Shown piece by piece: positions 9,210-17,474 of a stretch of 64,000 nt of DNA. Under the pieces are notes generated by a model. That model saw only the letters and a program-made list of their open reading frames with translations. It made no database searches and was not told the origin of the DNA. The stretch is taken from positions 97,323 to 161,322 of the forward strand of contig NZ_JAPHPW010000011.1 in assembly GCF_026241515.1 (NCBI RefSeq), written 5' to 3'. The position numbers were made by a program, and so were the translations under genes. This stretch comes from Vibrio sp. 14G-20. Its GTDB lineage: Bacteria; Pseudomonadota; Gammaproteobacteria; Enterobacterales; Vibrionaceae. Position 1 is the stretch's first letter; each line of letters begins with the position of its first letter.

Positions 9210-9560
9210 ATGGCTGAAGAAACCATCTTTAGTAAGATCATCAATAAAGAAATTCCTGCAGATCTGCTATACCAAGACGACTTAGTAACGGCGTTTCGCG
9301 ATATTAACCCTCGCGCTCCTAGTCATATCCTAATTATCCCGAACAAGCTGATTCCAACGACCAACGATGTTGAAGTCGAAGATGAAGCGATGATGGGGCG
9401 AATGTTTACCGTTGCTCGCAAGTTAGCAAAAGAAGAAGGCATCGCAGAAGATGGCTATCGTCTTATCGTGAACTGTAACTCTCACGGTGGCCAAGAGGTT
9501 TATCATATTCACATGCACTTGGTTGGCGGCCGTCCACTTGGCCCCCTATTAATGAGCTAA
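9210..9560 (+). CDS. hinT: HinT-type purine nucleoside phosphoramidase (HIT family)
   Basis: Small cytoplasmic hydrolase that cleaves adenosine or guanosine phosphoramidates and aminoacyl-adenylates. The 116 residues end with the histidine triad HIHMHLVGG, with His 99, 101 and 103. GGAG lies a few bases before the ATG at 9210. In E. coli hinT (ycfF) directly precedes ycfL-lpoB-thiK, and the same order is kept here with a COG3014 lipoprotein added. The gene start lies 276 bases from the divergent chemoreceptor gene. Confidence 0.95.
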   Translation: MAEETIFSKIINKEIPADLLYQDDLVTAFRDINPRAPSHILIIPNKLIPTTNDVEVEDEAMMGRMFTVARKLAKEEGIAEDGYRLIVNCNSHGGQEVYHIHMHLVGGRPLGPLLMS

Positions 9561-9615
9561 TGAAAAGCTAACGAGTTAATGAAAGCTAATGAGCTAGTTT
9601 AAACGCGCTCATTAG
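9555..9615 (+). repeat. Short tandem repeat and stem-loop at the 3' end of hinT
   Basis: The last codons of hinT and the bases after them repeat: GAGCTAATGAAAAGCTAAC is followed by GAGTTAATGAAAGCTAAT and then GAGCTAG. The last copy also forms a perfect nine-pair stem, CTAATGAGC (9586-9594) with GCTCATTAG (9607-9615). There is no T tract, so it is not a standard terminator. Confidence 0.7.
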
Positions 9616-9783
9616 TGGGTTAACACAAGTAGTTAGTTGGAAAATTTGTAGTTTGTATGCCAACTTTAAGTTCTATCTGTTGTCTGAATGTCGGCATCGC
9701 CTAGGCAGAGGCTATATCAGTAGGGTTTCAACTGGCTTGAGATCCTTTTTACAACACGTTTCGTTTTGATAACGAGACCAATA

Positions 9784-9799
9784 AGGGTCAACAGACCCT
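9784..9799 (+). promoter_or_regulatory. Hairpin in the leader of the COG3014 lipoprotein gene
   Basis: AGGGTC, loop aaca, GACCCT form a perfect six-pair hairpin ending 27 bases before the GGAG ribosome binding site at 9827. It may influence translation or mRNA stability; no known riboswitch is recognised. Confidence 0.4.
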
Positions 9800-9837
9800 A
9801 ATAAAGTTGGCATTTTAAACATGCACGGAGACGATAA

Positions 9838-11229
9838 GTGAAGCAACAGTTTAGATTCGCTTCCATTGCCCTGTTATCGGCGTTGACCGTAGGTTGTGCG
9901 AGTATGTCTGCAGGAAGCCTGTTCAGTCATTACAGCGCACAAAACAAAGCGATCTACCAAGCCGTTAAATCTGGAGATTATTCAGAGGCTCAGCAAGAGC
10001 TACCAGATTACGCGGCAGGCGACATCCTTGATAACTTTGAAAGAGGCAGAATTAATCTGCTGGATCAAAAATACCCTGAAAGTAAGGCTTCGTTTGAAGT
10101 GGCTGATCAGGCAGTGACTGAGCAGCAACGAAAAGCCGTGATTTCAATCTCAGACAGTGCAACCAGTGTGGGTGCGTTGGCTGTGAATGACAATATTACC
10201 GAGTATGTGCCAGCCGATTACGAGTTGGGCTTTCTTCATCTGTATCTCGGTTTAAATTACCTCAAGAAAAACGATTTAGAAGGTGCGGTGATCGAAATGC
10301 GTCGCGCCAACCAAGTTCAAGAACAAGCGAAGAAGCAACGCGAGGCTGAGTTAGACAAAGCAGCCAGCGATGCGAAGAAGCAAGGCTTGTCTGCCAATGT
10401 GGGTAGCATCCTTGCCAATTACCCTGATGCGGGTAAGAAACTGCAGTCAGTACAGAATGCGTATCTGATGTTCTTGTCTGGTCTGCTTTATGAAGCTTCA
10501 AATGATTTAAACAGCGCCTACGTTGACTATCGTCGTGCTTTGGCTGTGATGCCAGATAACCAAGAAATCATCGATAGAACCATGGCAACAGCCGCTCGTT
10601 TAGGGATGCGACAAGATTTAGCAACATTAGAAAAACGCTATAAGCAATCTTCTAAACTTAGTGCAGGTGAAGGGCGAGTGATTGTTCTTCAAGAGCAGAG
10701 CGCTGTACAAGCTATGGACAGTTGGCGACTAGATTTACCTGTTTATGACAGTCGCGATCAGGGGGCAATATACTCTCTTGCGCTGCCATATTACCCAAGT
10801 CAAAACGTTGAGCGCTTTTCTGCTTTGCGAATCAGCGGGCAGCCGCTACAAGAGCATTTGATCACTGATGTAAACGCGATGGCGCAGAACGATTTATCGG
10901 AACGTATGACAAGCATTGTTATTCGCCAAGCGCTACGTGTAGTCGCGAAAGATCGCATTCGTAAAGAAGCAACCAAAGGCGATGATGTCGGTAATATTTT
11001 GTTCAACGTGTGGAACACACTGACAGAGCAACCAGATACTCGTAGTTGGCAATCATTACCGGCAGAGATTAAGAGCAGTACGTTTGTAGCAAACAGCGGT
11101 CAATATACGTTGGAAGCGGGCGCTAGAACGTATGACTTTGATATTCGAGACGGGCAGACCACCTTGGTGTGGATTTCTCGACAAGGAAACAACGCAACAA
11201 TGTGGCATAAACAGCTAGGGAGGCTGTAA
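9838..11229 (+). CDS. COG3014-family outer-membrane lipoprotein with TPR-like repeats
   Basis: A 463-residue uncharacterised protein. It begins with a lipoprotein signal peptide (MKQQFRFASIALLSALTVGC, lipidated Cys at 20). The middle part (about 35-270) is helical and TPR-like, with segments such as LGFLHLYLGLNYLKKNDLEGA and a further AYVDYRRALAVMPDN. The C-terminal third is more beta-rich. The start is GTG at 9838, backed by GGAG at 9827-9830. Its stop overlaps the ATG of ycfL (taATG), so the two are translated together, and lpoB follows. The neighbourhood suggests a role with the LpoB-dependent peptidoglycan machinery, but this is only inferred. Confidence 0.85.
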   Translation: MKQQFRFASIALLSALTVGCASMSAGSLFSHYSAQNKAIYQAVKSGDYSEAQQELPDYAAGDILDNFERGRINLLDQKYPESKASFEVADQAVTEQQRKAVISISDSATSVGALAVNDNITEYVPADYELGFLHLYLGLNYLKKNDLEGAVIEMRRANQVQEQAKKQREAELDKAASDAKKQGLSANVGSILANYPDAGKKLQSVQNAYLMFLSGLLYEASNDLNSAYVDYRRALAVMPDNQEIIDRTMATAARLGMRQDLATLEKRYKQSSKLSAGEGRVIVLQEQSAVQAMDSWRLDLPVYDSRDQGAIYSLALPYYPSQNVERFSALRISGQPLQEHLITDVNAMAQNDLSERMTSIVIRQALRVVAKDRIRKEATKGDDVGNILFNVWNTLTEQPDTRSWQSLPAEIKSSTFVANSGQYTLEAGARTYDFDIRDGQTTLVWISRQGNNATMWHKQLGRL

Positions 11230-11612
11230 TGAAAAAGTGGTTAGTGAGCTTAGCAGCGGTTATGGCTCTGGCTGGTTGTGCTGATAATACAGCTGGCGTA
11301 AGGGTTGATAGTCTGACTCAGAACGTTTTCTTTGGTGACAAGGTATTGGGTAGCCGTTTACAGGTTGAAGATATCCGCACCGATCTAGTCGACGGTCATA
11401 CGCGAGGAATCGTGCGTTTAAATAGTAACTATAAAGGCGACCAACATATCCTTTATCGTTTTTACTGGTACGACGATGCCGGGCTTGAGGTCAACCTAAA
11501 ACAAGGTCCTTGGAAACAAGCGATTGTTCGTGGCTTTGAAAGCCTTTCGTTGTCGGAAGTGTCGGTAAACCCGAAAGCGACTCAGTTCCGAGTTCAGTTC
11601 CGAGAGCAGTAA
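11229..11612 (+). CDS. ycfL: YcfL-family lipoprotein (DUF1425)
   Basis: A 127-residue lipoprotein with signal MKKWLVSLAAVMALAGC (Cys 17). The mature part is beta-rich with the YcfL-type segment LYRFYWYDDAGLEV and ends in a strand rich in Val, Phe and Arg. It overlaps the upstream lipoprotein gene by one base and precedes lpoB, as ycfL does in E. coli. Its function is not established in any species I know of; conserved linkage hints at the cell envelope. Confidence 0.85.
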   Translation: MKKWLVSLAAVMALAGCADNTAGVRVDSLTQNVFFGDKVLGSRLQVEDIRTDLVDGHTRGIVRLNSNYKGDQHILYRFYWYDDAGLEVNLKQGPWKQAIVRGFESLSLSEVSVNPKATQFRVQFREQ

Positions 11613-11750
11613 GCTCGATTAGAATAGATTTAGTGACAACTGGCTTTAGTTAACATCGACTAGAGTTTCAGAAAGCGAATTCATTGATTCGCACAGACAA
11701 GAATTTAAGAGTGTGGGTAACCCCACTCAGTGATAAGTTGAGGAAAAAAA

Positions 11751-12341
11751 ATGAAAAAGAGTGTCATTGCGCTACTAGGTTTAGCGGTTATTTTAGGCGG
11801 TTGTTCGAACAAGGTAAGCTACGGTGATGCACAAGCAGTAGAAACCACGACAATCGATTTCGGTTCAACTGACCTTCAAACGATTGCGGGTGAAATGGTC
11901 GATAGCATGATGGCTTCTGGTTCAGTGTCTTACATTACTCGTGAACAGCGTCCAATCGTGTTCGTTGAGCGAATCAAGAACAAAACAAGTGAGCACATCG
12001 ATACTGAGTCAATCACTGACACAATCAGTACTAAGATGCTGAACTCTGGAAAGTTCCGTTTCGTTGATATGGACCGTGTAGAGTCTGTTCGTGATCAACT
12101 GAACTTCCAAAACAACGATGAGCTTGTAAACCAAAGTTCAGCGATTCAATTCGGTAAAATGGTTGGTGCTCAGTACATGCTGTACGGCAACCTATCAAGC
12201 ATCGTTAAGAAAGCGGGTAGCGATGAAGACGTATACTACAAAATGACGATGCGTCTAATGGATCTTGAGTCTGGCTTGATTGAATGGGCTGACGAGACTG
12301 AAATCCGTAAGCAACAATCTAAGAGCCTACTAGGCCTTTAA
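11751..12341 (+). CDS. lpoB: Penicillin-binding protein activator LpoB
   Basis: Outer-membrane lipoprotein that reaches through the periplasm to stimulate the bifunctional peptidoglycan synthase PBP1B. It is 196 residues with signal MKKSVIALLGLAVILGGC (Cys 18). The short linker is followed by the globular domain holding ERIKNKTSEHIDTESITDTI and GKMVGAQYMLYGNLSSIVK, both typical of LpoB. The disordered linker after the Cys is much shorter than the long Pro-rich one of E. coli LpoB. GAGG precedes the ATG. It lies 138 bases after ycfL, and a hairpin at 11709-11728 lies in that gap. A terminator follows. Confidence 0.93.
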   Translation: MKKSVIALLGLAVILGGCSNKVSYGDAQAVETTTIDFGSTDLQTIAGEMVDSMMASGSVSYITREQRPIVFVERIKNKTSEHIDTESITDTISTKMLNSGKFRFVDMDRVESVRDQLNFQNNDELVNQSSAIQFGKMVGAQYMLYGNLSSIVKKAGSDEDVYYKMTMRLMDLESGLIEWADETEIRKQQSKSLLGL

Positions 12342-12462
12342 TTTCGCTTACTTGCCAACTATGCGCGGCTGGATTTGACAATGTCTAGTATTGGCAAGGC
12401 TTAATCTTGACAGCGTATAGCTTGGTCACACGCCAATGCAGTGCATGATGTGCTGTTTGTGA

Positions 12463-12494
12463 AGAGACACTGGCTTTTGGTCAGTGTCTTTTTT
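12463..12494 (+). terminator. Terminator after lpoB
   Basis: AGACACTG (12465-12472) pairs with CAGTGTCT (12482-12489), followed by five more T residues. It separates lpoB from the thiK gene, whose ribosome binding site starts about 20 bases later, so thiK is reached by read-through or has a promoter within this short gap. Confidence 0.88.
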
Positions 12495-12526
12495 GTAGGG
12501 AATGAAGACGCTTATGGGGAAGAGCA

Positions 12527-13381
12527 ATGGCAATTTTTTCTTGGTCTGAGGCTAAGCTTCTTGATACCAGTTTGAGTTCGCTGGATGGTTATTTTTCTGA
12601 GCCTCCAGTTAGAGCGCAGACATTAACTGGCGGTTTGACCAATCGATGTTGGAAGTTGGTTGATGCCGAGGACACTGCCTATGTGTGGCGTCCAATCACA
12701 CCGATCACTAAAGCCTTCTTTATTTCTCGTCATGAAGAGTATCAAGTGCTCTCGACAATTGAACGTCTTGGTATTGGACCAAGCCCTAAGGTGGTAAATG
12801 AGCAGGGTTTATTGGTTGAGTGGATTGCGGGAGAGACACTTTACGAAGATCTAGAACTCGATGAACTGTTGAAAACGCTGATCTCTGTACATCTGGTTAA
12901 TACTGCGCGATTACCACTGCAACCATTCAGTTTCACGGCGCGAGTCGATCACTATTGGCTGCAGCTTGATGCGACTCATAAGACCGAAGCCTGCACTAAG
13001 ATTTATCAAGAGTGGCGTGTGGCTCCGAGTATTACTAATGTTGACCTGTCTTTATGCCATTTTGACTTGGGTGGTTATAACCTAGTGAGAAACAGTGATG
13101 GCATTAATATTATTGATTGGGAGTATGCTGCGCTAGCAGACCCTAGGCTCGACTTAACATTAACCATTGCTGTTGCTGGAGTGCCAGTCACAGAAGCGGT
13201 TGAGAAGTACTGTCAGCTAAGAGGTATCTATGATGTTCAGCCTTGGCTTGATGGTGTAGAAGCATGGTTACCAAGAAGCCAAATGATGGCGATGCTGTGG
13301 TATTTACTTGCTCATCAGCTTTGGGGTGATGAAAATTATCTGCGTGAAGCGGAGGCTCTGAATCACACTTTATGTAGCTAG
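12527..13381 (+). CDS. thiK: Thiamine kinase-like aminoglycoside phosphotransferase-fold protein
   Basis: A 284-residue APH/choline-kinase-fold phosphotransferase. The catalytic loop is CHFDLGGYNLVRN and the metal-binding segment is IIDWEYA. The glycine-rich start GGLTNRCWKLV binds ATP. E. coli ThiK phosphorylates thiamine to thiamine monophosphate for salvage, and this gene occupies the same place between lpoB and ycfP. The Asp of the catalytic loop is present, but usual HGD is replaced by HFD. GGGGAAGAG precedes the ATG. The substrate is inferred from synteny. Confidence 0.75.
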   Translation: MAIFSWSEAKLLDTSLSSLDGYFSEPPVRAQTLTGGLTNRCWKLVDAEDTAYVWRPITPITKAFFISRHEEYQVLSTIERLGIGPSPKVVNEQGLLVEWIAGETLYEDLELDELLKTLISVHLVNTARLPLQPFSFTARVDHYWLQLDATHKTEACTKIYQEWRVAPSITNVDLSLCHFDLGGYNLVRNSDGINIIDWEYAALADPRLDLTLTIAVAGVPVTEAVEKYCQLRGIYDVQPWLDGVEAWLPRSQMMAMLWYLLAHQLWGDENYLREAEALNHTLCS

Positions 13382-13489
13382 GATCACGTTTAGGAAGTGA
13401 AAAATATAATTTCTCAGCTGTTACCTTTAAAACCTTGTTTTTCGTGTTAGATTGATCAAAACGTACCAATATTTAACGGGGGAGGTACT

Positions 13490-14029
13490 ATGATTATCTA
13501 TCTACATGGCTTCGACTCAACAAGCCCGGGCAATCACGAAAAAATACTGCAGTTGCAATTCATTGATGATGACGTGCGCTTCATCAACTACAGTACTTTG
13601 CATCCAAAACACGATATGCAGCATCTGCTAAAAGAAGTGCATAAAGTGATAGAGCAATCCAATGATCCGCATCCCATTATTTGTGGTGTAGGTTTAGGTG
13701 GTTTTTGGTCTGAGCGTATTGGTTTCTTATGTGGGATTAAGCAGGTGGTGTTCAACCCGAACCTGCAACCAGAGAACAACATGGTAGGTCGAATTGACCG
13801 CCCAGAAGAGTACGAAGACATCGCAACTAAATGTGTTGCTCAATACCGCATGAAAAACAAAGGACGCTGTTTAGTTGTGCTTTCTCGTGAAGATGAAATT
13901 CACGATAATACTAAAACAGCTGCCGCGCTAGAAGATTACTACGATGTAATCTGGGATGAGAAAGAGAATCATAAATTCAAAAAAATCTCTCAACATCTTC
14001 AAGCAATGAAAGCGTTCAAAAACGCTTAA
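13490..14029 (+). CDS. ycfP: YcfP-family alpha/beta hydrolase (UPF0227)
   Basis: A 179-residue protein that opens with [18 protein letters not shown], the HGF oxyanion motif of esterase-like alpha/beta hydrolases. [13 protein letters not shown] stands at the nucleophile elbow, where the usual GxSxG Ser is replaced by Leu. A late DEIHDN and NHKF supply the Asp and His positions. Whether it is an active esterase is therefore uncertain. GGGGGAGG precedes the ATG at 13490. In E. coli nagZ lies between thiK and ycfP; here the gap is just 108 bases and nagZ is absent. Confidence 0.85.
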   Translation: MIIYLHGFDSTSPGNHEKILQLQFIDDDVRFINYSTLHPKHDMQHLLKEVHKVIEQSNDPHPIICGVGLGGFWSERIGFLCGIKQVVFNPNLQPENNMVGRIDRPEEYEDIATKCVAQYRMKNKGRCLVVLSREDEIHDNTKTAAALEDYYDVIWDEKENHKFKKISQHLQAMKAFKNA

Positions 14030-14047
14030 TCAACCTGGATGTTTTAT

Positions 14048-14078
14048 AAAAGCAGCACTCTATGAGCGCTGCTTTTTT
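14048..14078 (+). terminator. Terminator after ycfP
   Basis: AAAAGCAGC (14048-14056) pairs with GCTGCTTTT (14068-14076). The inner CTC/GAG adds pairs, and a T tract follows. Confidence 0.9.
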
Positions 14079-14185
14079 ACATCTGAACCCAAGAGATTTT
14101 GTTTCATAAAACAATTATCGCTGTTTTATCGGTGAGTTTGAGCATTTACAGATAAGTTTGCACAAACGTTAATTAATTAGTCGCG

Positions 14186-14213
14186 AATCCTTATTGAGGG
14201 TAAGGATTTTTTT
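14186..14213 (+). terminator. Second rho-independent terminator, no ORF before it
   Basis: AATCCTTA (14186-14193), loop ttgaggg, TAAGGATT (14201-14208), then T residues. The T tract is on the plus strand only. It lies 108 bases after the ycfP terminator with no ORF between, so it may end a small RNA or act as a back-up. Confidence 0.75.
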
Positions 14214-14214
14214 G

Positions 14215-14242
14215 TTGCGGTCATCTGTTTGCTATATATAAT
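14215..14242 (+). promoter_or_regulatory. Putative ndh promoter
   Basis: -10 TATAAT at 14237-14242 is preceded by TTGCGG at 14215-14220 with a 16-base spacer. The FNR box starts 18 bases after the -10, a position that would block transcription. Confidence 0.45.
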
Positions 14243-14260
14243 GTTCCCAAGAAAAATATT

Positions 14261-14274
14261 TTGATAAATATCAA
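14261..14274 (+). promoter_or_regulatory. FNR box upstream of ndh
   Basis: TTGATaaatATCAA is a perfect match to the FNR consensus TTGAT-N4-ATCAA. It lies just after a TATAAT element. In E. coli FNR represses ndh without oxygen, so the same control is very likely here. Confidence 0.8.
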
Positions 14275-14540
14275 AAAAAATTGAGAGCGAGTGAAAAAAC
14301 TTGCCCATAATTTGTGTTCTATCTCTCAGGTAGGCGCCTTTTTTATCCATGTGAGCAGAGCGACAAACGAATGTTTGTTGTTTGTAACCCCTCTAACTAC
14401 TCGGTGAGCTGTCGTTATTCTTTTTCGCGGTTATCCAATATGTCACAGCCTTATCAACAAGGCCGAGTAGATATATAGAATTTATCGGTTGGAGTAATCG
14501 AACCGAACCCCATTTATTCATTTTGTAGAGGATTGTCATT

Positions 14541-15830
14541 GTGACAAAAATTATCGTAGTAGGCGGCGGTGCTGGTGGTTTAGAACTAGCAACTAAGCTA
14601 GGCCGCACTTTAGGTCGTAAGAAACGTGCCCAGATTACTCTGGTAGACCGTAAAGCAAGCCACCTATGGAAACCATTACTTCATGAAGTAGCAACTGGCT
14701 CATTGGATGAAGGTGTTGATGCATTAAGCTACCGCGCACATGCAAAAAACCACTACTTCGATTTCCAAATGGGCAGCCTGAACGACATCGATCGTGAACG
14801 TAAAGTGATTGCACTAAGCGAACTGAAAGATGACCACGGTGAATTGCTGATGCCAAGCCGTGAACTTGAATACGATATTCTTGTGATGGCGCTAGGTTCT
14901 ACGTCAAACGATTTCAACACTCCAGGCGTTCGTGACAACTGTATTTTCCTTGATAGTCCAGAACAAGCACACCGTTTCCGTACAGAAATGAACAACCAGT
15001 TCTTAAAGCTTCACGCTAAGAACGGTCAAGGTACGGTAGACATCGCGATTGTTGGCGCGGGTGCAACAGGTGTTGAGCTTTCTGCAGAGCTTCACAACGC
15101 AGTTAAAGAGCTTCGCACTTACGGCTTCGGTGATCTAGATTCAAGCAAGCTGAATGTTAACCTTGTAGAAGCAGGTGAGCGTATTCTTCCAGCTCTGCCT
15201 CCTCGTATTTCAAGTGCAGCACACTCTGAGCTAACGAAGCTTGGTGTGAACGTTCGTACTAATACTATGGTGACTCAAGCGGATTCTGACGGCTTAACAA
15301 CCAAAGACGGCGATAAGATCCCAGCTCAAATCATGGTATGGGCAGCAGGTATCAAAGCACCAGACTTCATGAAAGATATCGGTGGTCTTGAGACGAACCG
15401 TATCAACCAGTTGGTTGTGAAAAACACGCTGCAAACAACACTGGATGACAACATCTTTGCTATCGGTGACTTGGCACAATGTACACAAGCAGATGGTTCA
15501 TTCGTTCCACCACGTGCACAAGCAGCTCACCAAATGGCAAGCTGCGCATTCAGCAACATCATTGCTAAGTTGAACGGTCGTGACCTGAAAGACTACATCT
15601 ACAAAGATAAAGGCTCGCTAGTTTCACTAAGCCGTTTCTCTACGGTAGGTAGCTTGATGGGTAACCTGACTAAAGGTTCGATGATGGTTGAAGGTCGTAT
15701 TGCTCGTGTGGTTTACATCTCTTTGTACCGCATGCACCAGATGGCGCTTCACGGCTTGATCAAAACATCACTGATGATGTTGGTTGGTCGTATTAACCGT
15801 GTACTTCGTCCAAACCTGAAGCTTCACTAA
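14541..15830 (+). CDS. ndh: Type II NADH dehydrogenase (NADH:quinone oxidoreductase)
   Basis: Single-subunit, non-proton-pumping NADH dehydrogenase bound to the inner face of the membrane; it passes electrons from NADH through FAD to quinone. The 429 residues show the FAD-binding VGGGAGGLE near the start and the NADH-binding [14 protein letters not shown] near 170-183. AIGDLAQC and [13 protein letters not shown] are typical of the family, and the amphipathic C-terminus anchors it. It is very similar to E. coli Ndh throughout. The start is GTG at 14541 with AGAGGA at 14527-14532. A perfect FNR box lies upstream. Confidence 0.96.
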   Translation: MTKIIVVGGGAGGLELATKLGRTLGRKKRAQITLVDRKASHLWKPLLHEVATGSLDEGVDALSYRAHAKNHYFDFQMGSLNDIDRERKVIALSELKDDHGELLMPSRELEYDILVMALGSTSNDFNTPGVRDNCIFLDSPEQAHRFRTEMNNQFLKLHAKNGQGTVDIAIVGAGATGVELSAELHNAVKELRTYGFGDLDSSKLNVNLVEAGERILPALPPRISSAAHSELTKLGVNVRTNTMVTQADSDGLTTKDGDKIPAQIMVWAAGIKAPDFMKDIGGLETNRINQLVVKNTLQTTLDDNIFAIGDLAQCTQADGSFVPPRAQAAHQMASCAFSNIIAKLNGRDLKDYIYKDKGSLVSLSRFSTVGSLMGNLTKGSMMVEGRIARVVYISLYRMHQMALHGLIKTSLMMLVGRINRVLRPNLKLH

Positions 15831-15867
15831 TCAGGTAAGCCTTCTAAGTGCATTACGCTGATAATAA

Positions 15868-15893
15868 AAAAGAGCTCTTCGGGGCTCTTTTTT
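15868..15893 (+). terminator. Terminator after ndh (likely bidirectional)
   Basis: AAAAGAGCTC (15868-15877), UUCG tetraloop, GGGCTCTTTT (15882-15891), then T. The A tract on the left lets it also end the minus-strand acetyltransferase gene that stops at 15942. Confidence 0.9.
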
Positions 15894-15941
15894 GATCGTG
15901 TCGATTATGTGCTATCACTCGTATTGAACTAACTTTTGCTG

Positions 15942-16487
15942 TTAAGACGTTGGAGGTAGCACAGAATAAACCACGCCATCTTTTGACTTACCGTTAAACA
16001 GAAATCGATTCTTGGCAATGGTTTCTCGCTCAGCGCCACACTTCTCTATCAGCTTTTGGCTTGGTAGGTTCTCGGTATCACAGACAATCTCCAAACGCGT
16101 TAACTTGAGTTGCGCGAAGCAGAATTCAAATAGGGCGAGCATCGCTTCTTTGGCGATCCCTCTCTTTTGAAAGTCATCACCCACCCAATAACCTAAGCTC
16201 GCCATATTAAAGGTGTGGTAAAGCTCATTGATCGCAACCATACCGACTAACTTGTCGCTTTTTCGTTCAAAGATGCCAAAGCCAAACGCATCGGCTTTCA
16301 CCCAGTTTAAGCGAGTCGCTAGAATAAACTTCTCGGCTTCGACGATAGAAAACTCGCTACGATACCAGTCGACCCATGGCAGTAAGCTAGGGGAGGACTT
16401 AACCAGCTGAGAAAATTCTTGAGCATCTGAGGCCTCAATGATTTTAAGGCTAAGGTTTTTTGTGTTGATCTGAAATTCAGGGCTCAT
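15942..16487 (-). CDS. GNAT family N-acetyltransferase (RimJ/RimL-like)
   Basis: An acetyltransferase of about 181 residues of the RimL/RimJ type, which use acetyl-CoA to modify an N-terminus or small amine. The acetyl-CoA loop region GYWVGDDFQKRGIAKEAMLALFEF and the later LTRLEIVCDTENLPSQKLIEKCGA (motifs A and B) are clear; only short parts are needed: QKRGIAKEAM and NLPSQKLIEKCG. I prefer the ATG at 16487 because of homology; an in-frame TTG at 16499 would add four residues. Neither has a good ribosome binding site. Substrate unknown. It is a single gene after csiV, separated from it by a terminator. Confidence 0.85.
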   Translation of the reverse strand: MSPEFQINTKNLSLKIIEASDAQEFSQLVKSSPSLLPWVDWYRSEFSIVEAEKFILATRLNWVKADAFGFGIFERKSDKLVGMVAINELYHTFNMASLGYWVGDDFQKRGIAKEAMLALFEFCFAQLKLTRLEIVCDTENLPSQKLIEKCGAERETIAKNRFLFNGKSKDGVVYSVLPPTS

Positions 16488-16541
16488 AGGACGTACCAAG
16501 TAACGTGTAAATGTTAGGTAAGGGCGTGAATATAGCCTGTA

Positions 16542-16571
16542 CTAATAAAACGCCCTCACAATGGAGGGCGT
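16542..16571 (-). terminator. Terminator of csiV
   Basis: On the minus strand ACGCCCTC and GAGGGCGT (plus positions 16564-16571 and 16550-16557) form an eight-pair stem followed by TTTTATT, about 60 bases after the csiV stop. Confidence 0.85.
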
Positions 16572-16628
16572 ATTGATACAGTTCTATATAAGAATAGCTG
16601 AGTTGTTGAGCTACTCTTATTACGCTAG

Positions 16629-17411
16629 TTATTGCGCTACGCGTCGAACTTGAATCACCATTCCAAGAAGTGGGTGGTCAAGATAGTGAGTTTCTGTACT
16701 GCGCATACGACGTTTTTGGTCCATGCGGTAGCTCTTAAGGAACTCTTGTACTTCAACTGTCGGAGAAATCTCAGTTAGGTTGCCCACTTGAACGTTACTT
16801 TCTGCACCACTTACTGGTGAATCTAGCTCGATTTGTTGCTCTTGTAGAGTCACTTCACGAACGCTTGGCGCTTTTAAATCCAATGTCGTTTCAGCGTATA
16901 GGTAATGCTGAACGTAGATTTGTAGCTTGCCGTCTAATTCGTAGAGTGGTTTGTCAATAGTCTCTTCTTGGAAGCCATCAGCACCTGTTGTTGTAGCTGT
17001 GGTGGTTGTAACCGCACCTTTTTCAGAGCCATCAGCATTAAATTGTTTAGAGAAATCTTTACCTGCTTGAATGTGGAAAACAGGTGCAGAGCTCTTACCT
17101 TGGTCACCTTGACGCCAAGCGGTATGCATCAGAACTTCAAAGCCAGCGTGTTTACGTAACTTGTCTTTCTGAGGCGTTAACTTGTATTCCGAGTAAGGCA
17201 GCATTTGAACGCCTTTCTTTGCTCGGTATTGGGTATCTTGAAATGAACCAACGCGCTCAAGTGAAATCTTAGGCTGTGTATTTGGCCAAGATTCGTTCAC
17301 CTTCTCTGCATCAACAGCGCGCTTAAAAATGATCACTTCTATATCAAATTGTCTCTGCGCCAAACTTGGCAGTGAGACGAACAATAGTAGCAGTGGGATC
17401 AGTCTTTTCAT
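16629..17411 (-). CDS. csiV: CsiV, periplasmic peptidoglycan-binding cell-shape protein
   Basis: A 260-residue periplasmic protein with cleavable signal MKRLIPLLLLFVSLPSLAQ, then QFDIEVIIFKRA, which is diagnostic for CsiV. In V. cholerae CsiV binds peptidoglycan and works through LpoA, the activator of PBP1A, and loss makes cells spherical in the presence of D-amino acids. A Thr-rich stretch (AVTTTTATTTGADG, about 145-158) may be a flexible linker. The gene directly follows mfd on the minus strand (63-base gap), as in other vibrios. Its role here is transferred by homology. Confidence 0.88.
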   Translation of the reverse strand: MKRLIPLLLLFVSLPSLAQRQFDIEVIIFKRAVDAEKVNESWPNTQPKISLERVGSFQDTQYRAKKGVQMLPYSEYKLTPQKDKLRKHAGFEVLMHTAWRQGDQGKSSAPVFHIQAGKDFSKQFNADGSEKGAVTTTTATTTGADGFQEETIDKPLYELDGKLQIYVQHYLYAETTLDLKAPSVREVTLQEQQIELDSPVSGAESNVQVGNLTEISPTVEVQEFLKSYRMDQKRRMRSTETHYLDHPLLGMVIQVRRVAQ

Positions 17412-17474
17412 TTTTACTCCGTCTTCCAGCCGAACTACCGGCTGGATAATTTATATGTGCAAGTGGATTGGGCT

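Larger units (their letters stand above)
14079..14540 (+). other. Intergenic region between ycfP and ndh
   Basis: About 460 bases with no credible coding frame. In order it holds an ORF-free stretch, a second terminator (14186-14213), a likely promoter with -10 TATAAT at 14237-14242, a perfect FNR box (14261-14274), and a leader of up to 290 bases before ndh. In the leader TGAGAG (14282-14287) can pair with CTCTCA (14323-14328), and CTACTCGG (14397-14404) can pair with CCGAGTAG (14463-14470). The second pairing would form a closed domain ending 57 bases before the ribosome binding site. Confidence 0.6.
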
